Assembly (NCBI RefSeq): GCF_000420625.1
Contig: NZ_ATVH01000019.1
Coordinates: 111,248-175,247 of the forward strand
Direction of reading: 5' to 3'
DNA: 64,000 nucleotides
Origin: Fodinicurvata sediminis DSM 21159
GTDB taxonomy: Bacteria > Pseudomonadota > Alphaproteobacteria > Kiloniellales > DSM-21159
Position 1 is the first letter of the stretch, and each line of letters starts with the position of its first letter. The notes under the pieces are model-generated. The model did not search any database, had not been told where the DNA came from, and saw only the letters and a list, made by a program, of their open reading frames with translations. Made by a program: the position numbers and the translations under genes. This document shows, piece by piece, positions 25,491-34,800 of this stretch.

Positions 25491-26321
25491 TCACTCCGGC
25501 AGGACCAAACGAGCCTCGTAACTGCGCTCCAGGGCTCCGATTTTTCTGAGTTGGTCATGGACGCTGTCGAAGTCCTGCCAGGGCAACCGGGCGCTCAGGA
25601 TGCGGGCATGGCCGAGTACCCGAAGAAGTGGGCTGATATCCTGCTTCTGGGACAGTCGCTTCAGGGCAACCAAGTAGTAGTATGTCAAGGCAGGCGGCAG
25701 GATGAGCGGAAATTCCCCCGCCTCGAGCAAGAGTCGGTTCATCATCAGAAGGGCCACTTTGCCTGATCCATGAAAGAAGGGCTGCACTTCCGTGATGACC
25801 ATGAGCATGGCGGCTGCGCGGGATATCGGCATTTCCAGACAGAATGCCTCCACCATCCCCTCCAGAAGGGTGCCCTCGATCGCCTCGGGTGGGGTAAACA
25901 CCGTGCTGCCGAAGCGGGTTGTCACGGTTCGGAAGTCGCCGGGGGTTTCCTCGGGATTGCCCTGTTCCACCTGACCGTGACAGCTGCGGATGAGATTGAG
26001 CCCAGCCTGATCCTCTTTCGGCCAGCGAAAGTCCTCCAGCTGTTTGCAGGCGAACGCGAAGGTCCCGCACAGCCCCATCTCCTCTGGTGACTGCTTGCTC
26101 TTGCGCGATCCATCCAGAAGGGCTCTTGCATCTTCGACGGGAAACGCAATCCCCTCCAGTGCATTGATGAACAGGGCTTCGAAGAATGCAAAGGTCCGCG
26201 CGGAGCTCGCATCAAGAAGGTTGGGCTGCGAATGCTGGTCGGGCGTGGTTCTCAGAGTCCACAGTGTGTCACGGAATAGCTGAAGACGACGGTCGTCGTG
26301 CAGGCTGAAGGACGTACTCAT
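25491..26321 (-). CDS. Fic/DOC-fold protein with degenerate active-site motif
   Basis: 276 residues; ATG at 26321 chosen for GGGAGATCTC upstream. Fold clues: NALEGIAFPVEDARALL (about 53-69, like the N-terminal helix of Fic proteins that carries (S/T)xxxE(G/N)), the flap-like FTPPEAIEGTLLEGMVE, then the core loop QPFFHGSGKVALLMMNRLLLEAG at about 170-192. Active Fic enzymes have HPFxDGNGR; here His is Gln170, the acid is His174, Asn is Ser176 and Arg is Lys178. AMP-transfer activity is therefore doubtful; a binding or regulatory role, or a different chemistry, is possible. No antitoxin partner is adjacent. Confidence 0.72.
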   Translation of the reverse strand: MSTSFSLHDDRRLQLFRDTLWTLRTTPDQHSQPNLLDASSARTFAFFEALFINALEGIAFPVEDARALLDGSRKSKQSPEEMGLCGTFAFACKQLEDFRWPKEDQAGLNLIRSCHGQVEQGNPEETPGDFRTVTTRFGSTVFTPPEAIEGTLLEGMVEAFCLEMPISRAAAMLMVITEVQPFFHGSGKVALLMMNRLLLEAGEFPLILPPALTYYYLVALKRLSQKQDISPLLRVLGHARILSARLPWQDFDSVHDQLRKIGALERSYEARLVLPE

Positions 26322-26659
26322 GAGATCTCCCGGCGAAAGGCAGGCCCATTTCATGATGGGTGCATGAACCAATGAAATGCAATCACCTCGGGTTGCGGGA
26401 TTACAGGTAAGCGAACGCAGGCAAGTCAAAAGAGCTCGGCACAAGATAGGACCAGGAATGTGTGGCGCACTCTAATGTGCTGGTTATCCGGAACGATCAG
26501 GAGATATTGGGACCAGCCACTTCCATGCACTGTTTATCGGTCCTTTTGAAGCAAACCTGCTTTCAATGCCATCAATGCATAAAATTTTCGGAACATCATA
26601 CAGAAATTTAACGCTCCGCATTCTATCGAGTCTTTCACCAGCAATCAGAGGGACTCGAG

Positions 26660-28087
26660 ATGAAGACCGGATCCAGCGGAAAACAGCGCAAGGTTAATGA
26701 CAGACCCTCATATCGTAAGCCGCATCATCATACTGCAGCTTCATTGCGCATGTGCTTCAAATCCCCTGTTGACTTCCTGCGTTTGATCCATGGACACGAG
26801 GATGTCAGGGGAAAGGTGGCCTGGGCGCGCAAGTACCCGGACTCCTTCGAGAACCATAACCCAGGAGAATTCCACGAGGTTGAAGCAGCATTCTCGGAGT
26901 TCAAGAGGGAGAGCGATATCTATGTCTGTTTGCATCGATTTTGGGGATGGAAACGCCAGGAGCGGTTTGTTAGCCAAATACAGGCGTTTCACGTTGATAT
27001 CGATTACTACAAGAAGCGCCCGCGTCTGAAGCCAGAAGACGCAGCACAAGCTGTGCTCGAGAGGTTGCAGGACAAGAACCTCCCGGCGCCGTCTTTCATC
27101 ATGTGCAGCGGCAAAGGCCTGCTTGCCGTCTGGATGATCAACCCGGTTCCGGCGCGCGCGGAAAAGCACCGAGATGGTGCCATCACGCGCTGGCGACAGG
27201 TGCAGGACAGGCTGCATAAAGCCCTTTACCCACTCGGTTCAGATTATAGCCAGAAACATGCGGCTGCCGTCTGTCGAGTTCCGGGTACAAAGAATAGAAA
27301 ACGCCGCCGGAAGGTGAGGTTGCTCTGGTGCCACCCAAACGGAATTGAAGACCGCAGCCTGGATGACATTGCGCAGGATGTTTTGCCTCCAAGGCGGTCA
27401 CGGAAACCCCGGAAATCGAAGACAGCAAAGACTGGAGAGCTCAAATCCGAACGCACGCACCGTAATCTCCACAGTGAGCGTCTTCAGGAATTGAAGCGGT
27501 GGGCCTTGAGCCAGGGTGAGATCCCGGACGGCAAGCGAGATCATTTTCTCTTCTGCGCAGCTTGCTCGCTTGCCTGGCTGGTTGAACCCTCACTTCTCGC
27601 GAATTCCATCTTTGTTTTTGCCACGGAAAGCGGTCTCCTCGATATAGCGGGCTGGACACGTGATCGTGTCCGGAAGGTCACTCAGACTGTGGCGGAGCGA
27701 GCATACAGTGAAGCTACAAATGGCATGAACAACCCAGCCGAAGGGCAGGGGCGGTACAAGCTGTCCAAGGCGTGGATCCTTCAGGGGTTGGGGATTACCG
27801 CTGAGGAGGCGCAAAGCCTGGGTCTGGTACACCTCAATCCGGATCCCGAACAATGCCAGCGTCACCGGCGGGAGGTGAATCGGCAAAGACAGGAGCGTCA
27901 CCGCAGAAAGCGTGGCCAGCGTTCACGAGCGGACTATGAAGCCAATTCGGCGAGCAGGCAGAAGCCTTGGGAAGCTCATGGGATGTCGCGCAGCACGTGG
28001 TACAAGAATGGGCTTCACAAGCGTCCTGTGGAAGCGGAGGAAACCGCGATCTCGATCAGAGAGGAACAAACCCGGAAAGTGGCGTAG
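26660..28087 (+). CDS. Primase-like (AEP/RepB-primase) replication protein
   Basis: 475 residues. Three motifs of archaeo-eukaryotic primase-like replication proteins are visible in order: HVDID (Asp113, Asp115, metal site), SGKGLLAVW (150-158) and CRVPGTKN (215-222). A basic linker (about 245-275) leads to a helical region and a C-terminal helix-turn-helix-like end (WEAHGMSRSTWYKNG). Such proteins start replication of plasmids and integrative elements. No partner replication, partition or integrase gene adjoins it, and 28088-28595 after it holds no gene. Start ATG follows GAGGGAC. Family call good, role inferred. Confidence 0.75.
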   Translation: MKTGSSGKQRKVNDRPSYRKPHHHTAASLRMCFKSPVDFLRLIHGHEDVRGKVAWARKYPDSFENHNPGEFHEVEAAFSEFKRESDIYVCLHRFWGWKRQERFVSQIQAFHVDIDYYKKRPRLKPEDAAQAVLERLQDKNLPAPSFIMCSGKGLLAVWMINPVPARAEKHRDGAITRWRQVQDRLHKALYPLGSDYSQKHAAAVCRVPGTKNRKRRRKVRLLWCHPNGIEDRSLDDIAQDVLPPRRSRKPRKSKTAKTGELKSERTHRNLHSERLQELKRWALSQGEIPDGKRDHFLFCAACSLAWLVEPSLLANSIFVFATESGLLDIAGWTRDRVRKVTQTVAERAYSEATNGMNNPAEGQGRYKLSKAWILQGLGITAEEAQSLGLVHLNPDPEQCQRHRREVNRQRQERHRRKRGQRSRADYEANSASRQKPWEAHGMSRSTWYKNGLHKRPVEAEETAISIREEQTRKVA

Positions 28088-28477
28088 ACAGGTCTGTCAC
28101 GCTTGGATAAGGCGAAGCCCTTGTCTACCCCTGAAGGGGCAAGGGTGAAAAACTTGGACTTGTGCACTTCTCTTTGAGCAGTGCTGAACCCCCTGAACTC
28201 CGCACAAAACGGCGAAGCCGTTCCCCTTTTGCCTGCAAAAGCCGACGCGCGCCGCCAAAGTTTCGGGACTTTTGAAAATTAAGTATATATTACAATTATT
28301 TATAACTATTTTCTTGTTCAGGGGTTTGGAATTCAAGCTAACGGTTGTGGGCAGTGAGATCAGTTTCAATCAGTTTGCTGGCTCGGGTATTTCGACCGTT
28401 AACGATAGGTTTCCTGCAGTGCGTGAGCAGGATCTCCACCCGATCTTAAGAATACGACGTCGCCAGAACTCCAGAAT

Positions 28478-28494
28478 GCATCACAATATGATGC
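28478..28494. promoter_or_regulatory. Palindrome in the 500-bp gap before the SDR operon
   Basis: The stretch 28088-28595 has no credible gene; it starts GC-rich with short repeats (CCCTGAAGGGG near 28129) and turns AT-rich (about 28260-28320). GCATCA-N5-TGATGC is a 6-bp palindrome about 100 bp before the operon start, beside an AT-rich TATAAT at 28501. It could be an operator for the IclR or another regulator. Weak evidence. Confidence 0.3.
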
Positions 28495-28595
28495 GAAAAA
28501 TATAATTCGCTCATAATGTGAACTGAATTTCCACTTTCGCTGACTCCCTCGAAACAAATGCTCAGGCTTCCCAAAAAAAGGAGGCAGTGAGGGAT

Positions 28596-29303
28596 ATGCT
28601 GGAACGTGCGGGGGCGGTTGCGCTGATTTCAGGTGCGTCGCGAGGAATTGGTGCGGCCATTGCGCGCAAGCTGCTCAGTGATGGATGGCGGGTCAGCCTT
28701 GGCGCCAGAACCCCGACGGATCTCGATCAGGTCGCTCAGGCCAGCGAGACAGTTCTCCATTCACGATATGACGCAGAAGCTGCGGGCAGTGACCAGGCGT
28801 GGATTGAAGAGACGCTTTCGCAGTGGGGACGTATCGATGCCGTGGTGAACAATGCCGGCGTTGTACTGCCTTTTACAGTCGAGGATGCGGACGAAGCCAA
28901 TCTCGATCGCACCTTCGAGATAAACGTCAAGGCACCGCTTCGCCTGGCTCGCTTGGCCTTGCCTCATCTCCGTAATTCCAGTGCAGGGCGCATCATCAAT
29001 ATTTCCTCGCTTTCGGGAAAACGGGTCAAGAACGACAATGTGGCCTATGCCATGTCCAAGCATGCCGTCGTGGCCATGACCCATGCACTCAGGAAGGCTG
29101 GTTGGGACGACGGTGTGCGCGCGAGCGTAATCTGCCCGAGTTTCGTCAGGACAGACTTGACCTCCGAGGTCACCAAGATCGCTCAGGATGACATGACCTC
29201 TCCGGAAGACCTGGCGGAGTTGGTTGGTACAGTCCTGCGCCTGCCGAACGAGGCGAACGTCGCCGAGCTTATCGTGAATTGCCGTTGCGAGGACCTCTAC
29301 TGA
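28596..29303 (+). CDS. Short-chain dehydrogenase/reductase (SDR)
   Basis: NAD(P)-dependent oxidoreductase of 235 residues; ATG at 28596 is preferred to a GTG at 28587. Classical SDR marks: SGASRGIGAAIA cofactor loop, NNAGVV, catalytic Ser in INISSLSGK, and YAMSKHA (Tyr/Lys pair, about residues 150-154). First gene of a tight operon: its stop overlaps the ferredoxin-like gene as TGATG. It may reduce or oxidise the carbonyl product of the flavin oxidases that follow; substrate unknown. Confidence 0.88.
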   Translation: MLERAGAVALISGASRGIGAAIARKLLSDGWRVSLGARTPTDLDQVAQASETVLHSRYDAEAAGSDQAWIEETLSQWGRIDAVVNNAGVVLPFTVEDADEANLDRTFEINVKAPLRLARLALPHLRNSSAGRIINISSLSGKRVKNDNVAYAMSKHAVVAMTHALRKAGWDDGVRASVICPSFVRTDLTSEVTKIAQDDMTSPEDLAELVGTVLRLPNEANVAELIVNCRCEDLY

Positions 29304-29596
29304 TGCCCGCACGGCTGCTCCACCTCGACGCAACGGTCCCGAGCCGGAAGGTGAACTTTCAGATCAACGGCAAGAAGGTCGAAGGGCGAGAAGGGGACAG
29401 CCTCCTGACAGCTGTCCTGACTAACGCCCCCGTACTCAGGAGATCGGAATTCGGTGATGGGTTGCGTGCGGGGTTCTGCTTGATGGGAGCCTGCCAGGAT
29501 TGCTGGGTAGCTCTGGAGGATGGCCGGAAGGTTCGGGCCTGTACGACCCCGCTTAAGGACGGCGTTCACGTCAAGATCCCGGAGGAGGCGGAATGA
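29303..29596 (+). CDS. [2Fe-2S] subunit of an HcnABC/opine-oxidase-like complex
   Basis: 97 residues with a plant-ferredoxin-like 2Fe-2S domain: FQINGKKVEGREGDSLLTAV then the cluster cysteines in AGFCLMGACQDCWV and a final one in RACTTPL. This is the small subunit type found as HcnA of hydrogen cyanide synthase and in opine and hydroxyproline dehydrogenase complexes. Overlaps the SDR stop (TGATG) and the next gene (ATGA), so it is co-translated with both. Confidence 0.88.
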   Translation: MPARLLHLDATVPSRKVNFQINGKKVEGREGDSLLTAVLTNAPVLRRSEFGDGLRAGFCLMGACQDCWVALEDGRKVRACTTPLKDGVHVKIPEEAE

Positions 29597-31014
29597 GCAC
29601 CTCCTCCCAGGCCGAGACGCAACCCGTCATCGTTGGGGCCGGGCCGGCCGGTGTCCGTGCGGCGGAAACATTTGTGAAGGCAGGTCTCCGGCCGATTGTT
29701 CTGGATGAGGGCCTCAAGCCGGGTGGGCAGATATACAGACAGCCTTTTGCCCAAGATGGCCGCAGTCATGAAGACCTCTATGGCAGCGAGGCCGCAAAGG
29801 CTCGGGCTGTGCACGAGGCCTTCGATCATATCGCCGGAGATATCGACTATCGCCCACAAACCCTGGTCTGGAATGTCGTAGGACAAGCGCTCGACTATTA
29901 TAATGAGGCAAATGGCACTGCAGGGCGTCTGACAGCGTCCCAGCTGATTCTGGCCACGGGTGCGACGGATCGCACGCTCCCGCTTCAGGGCTGGAACCTG
30001 CCGGGTGTCTTTTCTCTCGGTGGAGCGCAGATCGCGCTCAAAGCCCATAACAGTCTGATCGGGAAGGACGTGGTCTTTGTAGGAGCCGGACCACTACTGT
30101 ACCTGGTTGCGTCGCAATATGCCAAGGCAGGCGCAGACGTGAAGGCGGTGATCGAGACGTCTTCCTGGAGCACGCAGTTCCGGAATGTCGGCGGCTTGAT
30201 ACGCGAGCCCTCCTTTGTGTTTAGAGGCCTCGGTTTCATCCTGTCACTTTACCGTCAGAATATTCCTATCTACCGCGGCGCTCATGACATTGGCTTTGAG
30301 GGGGATCCTGAGAGCGGACTGACTGTGGTTCGTTTTGTTGCCGGCGGGACCAGCCATCGCATTCCCTGTAAGGCTGCAGGCATGGGGTTCGGCGTCCGTT
30401 CTGAATGGCAGTTGGCGGAGCTGGCCGGGGCGAAGCTCGAATGGTCGGATCGGCAACAGCAGTGGGTCCCTGATCTCCAGGATGAAGTCCGGACCTTCGT
30501 TGAAGGGCTTTATCTTGCAGGTGATGGCGCTGGCATTTGCGGCGCGGATGCCGCTGAAATACGCGGTGAACTTGCGGCTCTGGCCGCACTGGAAGATCGT
30601 GGCCTGGAAATAGATGCCGCACGGCGGTCAAGTCTGAGAAGAAGCCTGAACCGACAATGGCACCTGCGCGCAGCGCTGGACCGCATGTATCCCGTACCGG
30701 TACATCTGCTCAAGAATGTGGCTGATTCTACTGTCGTCTGCCGGTGTGAGGTTGTGACGGCCGGAGAGGTCAGGGCTGCTGTCCAGACCCCGGGTGCCGG
30801 TGACGTTAATCGCGCCAAGGCCTTTTCGCGCGCCGGTATGGGACGTTGCCAGGGACGCATGTGCGCACTGAATGTCCAGGCCATTGTCGAGATGGAGCGG
30901 GGGCAGGGACCCAAGACGATCGGCTGGCAGCGAAGCCAACCCCCCATCAAGCCGGTGCCCATGAATGCCATGGCCGAGGCTTATGAGCCTGATCCAGAGG
31001 GGTGGCGGGAATGA
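29593..31014 (+). CDS. FAD/NAD(P)-binding subunit, HcnB/NoxA-like
   Basis: 473 residues. N-terminal FAD site VIVGAGPAGVRAAETF, second nucleotide-binding glycine loop VVFVGAGPLLYLVASQYAKAG, FAD contact AGDGAGICGADAAEIRG, and a C-terminal [2Fe-2S] BFD-like domain with cysteines in VVCRCEVVTAGE and GRCQGRMC. This two-domain build is that of HcnB and of the A subunits of opine oxidases. Works with the small 2Fe-2S protein and the DAO-type subunit to oxidise a C-N bond; electrons probably go to the respiratory chain. Confidence 0.88.
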   Translation: MSTSSQAETQPVIVGAGPAGVRAAETFVKAGLRPIVLDEGLKPGGQIYRQPFAQDGRSHEDLYGSEAAKARAVHEAFDHIAGDIDYRPQTLVWNVVGQALDYYNEANGTAGRLTASQLILATGATDRTLPLQGWNLPGVFSLGGAQIALKAHNSLIGKDVVFVGAGPLLYLVASQYAKAGADVKAVIETSSWSTQFRNVGGLIREPSFVFRGLGFILSLYRQNIPIYRGAHDIGFEGDPESGLTVVRFVAGGTSHRIPCKAAGMGFGVRSEWQLAELAGAKLEWSDRQQQWVPDLQDEVRTFVEGLYLAGDGAGICGADAAEIRGELAALAALEDRGLEIDAARRSSLRRSLNRQWHLRAALDRMYPVPVHLLKNVADSTVVCRCEVVTAGEVRAAVQTPGAGDVNRAKAFSRAGMGRCQGRMCALNVQAIVEMERGQGPKTIGWQRSQPPIKPVPMNAMAEAYEPDPEGWRE

Positions 31015-32204
31015 TCGCTATGTCTGAGCCCGCGCTCAAGCCAGCCTATGACGTTGCGGTAATCGGTGGAGGAACCGCAGGCTGTTCGACAGCGTTCTTC
31101 CTCGCGCGTTCAGGGCTCTCGGTCGTTCTCTTTGAAAGGCGGCAGTGCGGCAGTCAGGCCTCCGGTGTCAACTATGGCGGTGTCCGACAACAGGGTCGTC
31201 ACCCAGCAGAAATCCCCTTGTCGATACGGGCTCGGAAGATATGGGATGAGCTTCCAAGCCTGGTAGGGCATGACTGCGAATTTGAGGCCAGTGGTCATGT
31301 GAAGCTCGCGAGAACCCCGGAAGATATGGAGGACTTGGAGGCCTGGGCAAGCACAGCGCGAGACTTTGGACTGGATGTCGAACTGATCAGCGGAAACCAG
31401 CTGCATGATCGCTATGACTATCTGAATTCCTCGCTTTATGGCGCTTCGATTATGCCACAGGACGGGCAGGCCAATCCAAGGTTGGTTGCGCCTTATTTTG
31501 CTCGCGCGGCTGAGGCGGCTGGTGCCGATATCCTTGAAGAAGCCGAAGTGATATCGACGGAGAAGGAAGCCTCCAGGTTCCGTATCGATCTCGCGGACGG
31601 GCAGAGCGTGCATTCCGACGTTCTGGTCAATACGGCAGGAGCCTGGGGTGCAGAGATCGCTTCGCATTTCGGGGAGTACGTGGAAGAGACGCCACTTGCC
31701 CCGAACATGCAGGTCACCGAGCCCTTGCCTTATCGAATTACGGTCAGCTTCGGAATGTGCGGCGGTGATATCTATGCCCGGCAGATTCCAAGAGGCAATG
31801 TCATCTTCGGGGGCGGAACACGCGGCATCGTGGATTTCGAAGGGGTTCGAACACGGCCCCGAACTTCATCCAGTCAATTGGCTTCGCGAAATCTGATAAA
31901 GGCCATGCCGTTCCTGGCTGATGCCAGGATCATTCGCAGTTGGAGCGGCATAGACGGTTTGATGCCGGACCGCATCCCTGTGTTGGGTCCGAGCAGCACG
32001 ACACCGGGGCTTTTCCATGCTTTCGGTTTTTCCGGTCACGGGTTCCAGTTAGGACCCGCGGTAGGCGCCGTACTCGGCGACCTGATCCTTGATGGACGAA
32101 CGGATACGGCCATCAAGGAGCTATCCATCACCCGCTTTGTCCAGGATGAGGCGAGCGGTGGGAAGACATCCCAATCAGAGCAATCCTCACAACAGGGAGA
32201 GTAA
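31011..32204 (+). CDS. DAO-type flavin oxidase subunit, HcnC/NoxB-like
   Basis: 397 residues; ATG at 31011 overlaps the previous stop as ATGA. FAD loop VAVIGGGTAGCSTAFFLARSGLSVVLFE, substrate-domain strands, and the C-terminal GLFHAFGFSGHGFQLGPAVG that closes over the flavin in D-amino-acid-oxidase-like proteins. Expected to oxidise an imino or secondary amine (opine, N-methyl or cyclic amino acid) and give the matching carbonyl for the SDR. The ABC binding-protein gene starts 3 bp after its stop. Confidence 0.88.
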   Translation: MIAMSEPALKPAYDVAVIGGGTAGCSTAFFLARSGLSVVLFERRQCGSQASGVNYGGVRQQGRHPAEIPLSIRARKIWDELPSLVGHDCEFEASGHVKLARTPEDMEDLEAWASTARDFGLDVELISGNQLHDRYDYLNSSLYGASIMPQDGQANPRLVAPYFARAAEAAGADILEEAEVISTEKEASRFRIDLADGQSVHSDVLVNTAGAWGAEIASHFGEYVEETPLAPNMQVTEPLPYRITVSFGMCGGDIYARQIPRGNVIFGGGTRGIVDFEGVRTRPRTSSSQLASRNLIKAMPFLADARIIRSWSGIDGLMPDRIPVLGPSSTTPGLFHAFGFSGHGFQLGPAVGAVLGDLILDGRTDTAIKELSITRFVQDEASGGKTSQSEQSSQQGE

Positions 32205-32207
32205 GGA

Positions 32208-33782
32208 ATGAAACAAACCAACAGATACATGAAGTCCGCATCTCTTGCGGCGCTATTAGCAGCTGGTGTCGGGACTGCCTTGCCAGCCCAGGCGCAGGAC
32301 GATGAACAGGTCCTGCGAATTGGCATGGCAACTGCAGATGCCGGTCGTCTCGATCCCCATGTCTCAACGGGCACACCGGAGAAAGCGCTCTTTGGCTGGA
32401 TTTTCAACGGACTCGTCCGGATTGAACCAGGGAAGGCAAATCCGGAGTTCATCGAACCAGATCTGGCTGAGAGCTGGGAGAGTTCAGAAGATGGACTGAC
32501 ATGGACCTTCAACCTGCGTGAAGGCGTCCAGTGCCACGGCGAATACGGCGAGTTCACGGCAGAGGATGCGGTCTATTCGCTACGCCGTGCCCAGGATCCC
32601 GATATTTCGGCTTTCGCTTCGGACCTTGATGCTTTCGAAAGCGTGGAAGCTCTTGATGATTACACCCTGGAAATCAATCTGAGCGAGCCGGTTCCCAGTC
32701 TTCTGGGCATGCTCATCAATGTTCATGCGGGCAACATGGTGTGCAAGGACGCAGCGGAAGAGATGGGTGAAGACTTTGCCCTGAATCCGATCGGCACGGG
32801 CCCCTTCATGTTCTCGGACTATGCCGAACAGGAATCGGTAACTCTGGTTGCGAACCCGGATTACTTCCGAGGGGAACCCAAGATCGACCGTATCGACTAT
32901 CGTTTCATACCGGAAACCTCAGCCAGGGATCTGGCCTATGAAGCCGGCGAACTGGATATGGCATACGGCAGTTCGGATCAGAAATGGTATCACCGGATGA
33001 ACGAATTGCCGGAGACTTCGGTAATCGCCATGGAACCGGCTGAACTCTATACCATTCACTTGAACATGACCAAGCCGCCTCTCGATGATCCGAAGGTTCG
33101 ACAGGCTGTCATGCATGCCATACCCCGTGAGTTGATGGTCGAATTCCGTGGTGAGGAAGTCGTGCGTGCAGGCGTTTCTCCTGTGCCGCAGGGCTACCTC
33201 GGGCACAAGAATCTGGATGACAAATACAGCTATGACCCCGAGCGGGCCCGTGAGCTTCTTGAGGAAGCTGGCCATCCGGATGGCATCGAATTGACGGCGA
33301 TCCAGACATCCCTGGGAACCATGCAGGAAGCCATGGAAGTCATTCAGGGCCAGCTTGCGGAATCCAATATCAATCTGGAGCTCGATATCGTTGAGCATGC
33401 GACCTTCCACAGCCAGATCCGCGATGATCGCAGCCAGGTTGTCCTCTATGCGGCAGCGCGTTTTCCGATCTCCGATGTCTATCTGACGCAGTTCTATCAT
33501 TCAGACAGCATCGTCGGGACGGAAGGGGCCGTGACCAACTTCTCTCACTGTGATGTTGCCGACGAACAGATCGAGCAGGCACGGGTCGAAACGGATCCGG
33601 AGCGCCAGATCGAACTCTGGGAAGAAGCTCAGGAACTGATCGCCGATGAAGTCTGTTCGGTTCCCGTTTACGAAGCCCTGCAGATGTGGGTCATCAACGA
33701 CCGTGTGGACCTTGGATATGAAGAACTACAGGGATCCCTCAGCCTGGGTCCGACGCTGACTGAGAACAGTCAAGTCAACTAA
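32208..33782 (+). CDS. Peptide/opine-type ABC transporter binding protein (SBP family 5), system A
   Basis: 524 residues with a signal peptide (MKQTNRYMKSASLAALLAAG ... ending PAQAQD). Family 5 marks: LDPHVSTGTPEKALFGWIFNGLV, FNLREGVQCHGEYGEFTAEDAVYSLRRAQDP, NPIGTGPFMF and YSYDPERARELLEEAGHPDG. Binds oligopeptides, opines or similar amino compounds in the periplasm. Joined to the oxidase operon by 3 bp, so its ligand is probably the oxidase substrate. A hairpin follows its stop. Confidence 0.92.
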   Translation: MKQTNRYMKSASLAALLAAGVGTALPAQAQDDEQVLRIGMATADAGRLDPHVSTGTPEKALFGWIFNGLVRIEPGKANPEFIEPDLAESWESSEDGLTWTFNLREGVQCHGEYGEFTAEDAVYSLRRAQDPDISAFASDLDAFESVEALDDYTLEINLSEPVPSLLGMLINVHAGNMVCKDAAEEMGEDFALNPIGTGPFMFSDYAEQESVTLVANPDYFRGEPKIDRIDYRFIPETSARDLAYEAGELDMAYGSSDQKWYHRMNELPETSVIAMEPAELYTIHLNMTKPPLDDPKVRQAVMHAIPRELMVEFRGEEVVRAGVSPVPQGYLGHKNLDDKYSYDPERARELLEEAGHPDGIELTAIQTSLGTMQEAMEVIQGQLAESNINLELDIVEHATFHSQIRDDRSQVVLYAAARFPISDVYLTQFYHSDSIVGTEGAVTNFSHCDVADEQIEQARVETDPERQIELWEEAQELIADEVCSVPVYEALQMWVINDRVDLGYEELQGSLSLGPTLTENSQVN

Positions 33783-33803
33783 GCCAGGTGCACTTGTGCA
33801 GGT

Positions 33804-33837
33804 CCCGGACACCCGTCTCTAAGAGCGGGTGTCCGGG
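33804..33837 (+). repeat. Hairpin after binding-protein gene, system A
   Basis: Perfect 12-bp inverted repeat (CCCGGACACCCG / CGGGTGTCCGGG) with a 10-nt loop whose ends can pair further. It lies between the binding-protein stop and the first permease start (33859, with GGAGG at 33846). No T run follows. Confidence 0.75.
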
Positions 33838-33858
33838 CCATTCTGGAGGATTCCGGAT

Positions 33859-34800
33859 ATGCTTCGATACGTAGCCATCAAGCTTTCCTATGCGATGGTG
33901 ACGCTGTTCGCTGTCATGCTGCTTGTCTTCATGCTTGCCCGGGTTATTCCCGGCGATCCCGCTCAGTTGATGCTGGGTGATCAGGCAAGTCAGGATGCCA
34001 TTGATGCCTTGCGAGACAGGCTTGGTCTCAACCAACCCCTCTATCAGCAGTTTCTGGATTTCCTGTCAGGGCTGGCCCAAGGGGACTGGGGAACATCGCT
34101 CTATACGCGTGAGCCTGTGCTGAACTCCATTCTAGAAGTCTTGCCCTATACACTGGAGCTGACAGCGGCCTCTTTGCTGTTCGGTGCTGTTTTTGGCATT
34201 CCGTTCGGTATTTGGGCGGCGCTTCATAGAAATCGTTTTATTGATTACGCAACACGCGTTGGCTCGTTGTTGGGTTTGTCATTTCCGGCTTTCGTCTCGG
34301 GCATCATGCTGCTGCTGGTTTTTGCTATCTGGCTGGGTTGGTTTCCGGTCTTGAGCACCGCGCGTGATGGAAGTCTGGAAGAACGGCTACTAAGCCTCGC
34401 GCTACCCACAGTGAACCTTGGCATCCTGATGGCGGCCTATATCGCGCGCATGACTCGCTCTTCGATGCTGGCGGTTCTGGGAGAAGATTATGTTCAGACG
34501 GCCCGTGCAAAGGGCGTTGCACGGCATCTGATCATCCGGCGCCATGCCTTGCGCAACGCCATTATTCCCGTTGTGACCGTGATAGGCCTTTATATCGGGA
34601 TTCTAATCGGCAATTCGGTTCTGACCGAGATCGTTTTCAACCGTCCTGGGATCGGAAAGTTGATTGTTGGTTCCATGAACCAGCGTGACTACCCCATGCT
34701 CCAGGGCCTGATGGTTCTCTATACCCTGCTCGTGATCCTGGTGAACCTGGCAACGGACCTGGTTTACGGGCTGCTTGATCCCAGGGTGAAATACCAATGA
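33859..34800 (+). CDS. dppB: ABC transporter permease (DppB-like), system A
   Basis: 313 residues, six membrane helices. ATG at 33859 follows GGAGGATTCC. DppB pattern: MLRYVAIKLSYAMVTLFAVMLLVFMLARVIPGDPAQLMLG at the N-terminus; the EAA loop near the C-terminal third with RTARAKGVARHLIIRRHALRNAIIPV (contact site for the ATPase), and VLTEIVFNRPGIGKL. Overlaps the next permease by 4 bp. Length normal. Confidence 0.92.
   Translation: MLRYVAIKLSYAMVTLFAVMLLVFMLARVIPGDPAQLMLGDQASQDAIDALRDRLGLNQPLYQQFLDFLSGLAQGDWGTSLYTREPVLNSILEVLPYTLELTAASLLFGAVFGIPFGIWAALHRNRFIDYATRVGSLLGLSFPAFVSGIMLLLVFAIWLGWFPVLSTARDGSLEERLLSLALPTVNLGILMAAYIARMTRSSMLAVLGEDYVQTARAKGVARHLIIRRHALRNAIIPVVTVIGLYIGILIGNSVLTEIVFNRPGIGKLIVGSMNQRDYPMLQGLMVLYTLLVILVNLATDLVYGLLDPRVKYQ

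Noticed and set aside
28129..28160. Short GC repeats near the end of the primase gene as a CRISPR or iteron array
   Set aside because: Only single short inverted repeats, no regularly spaced direct repeats.
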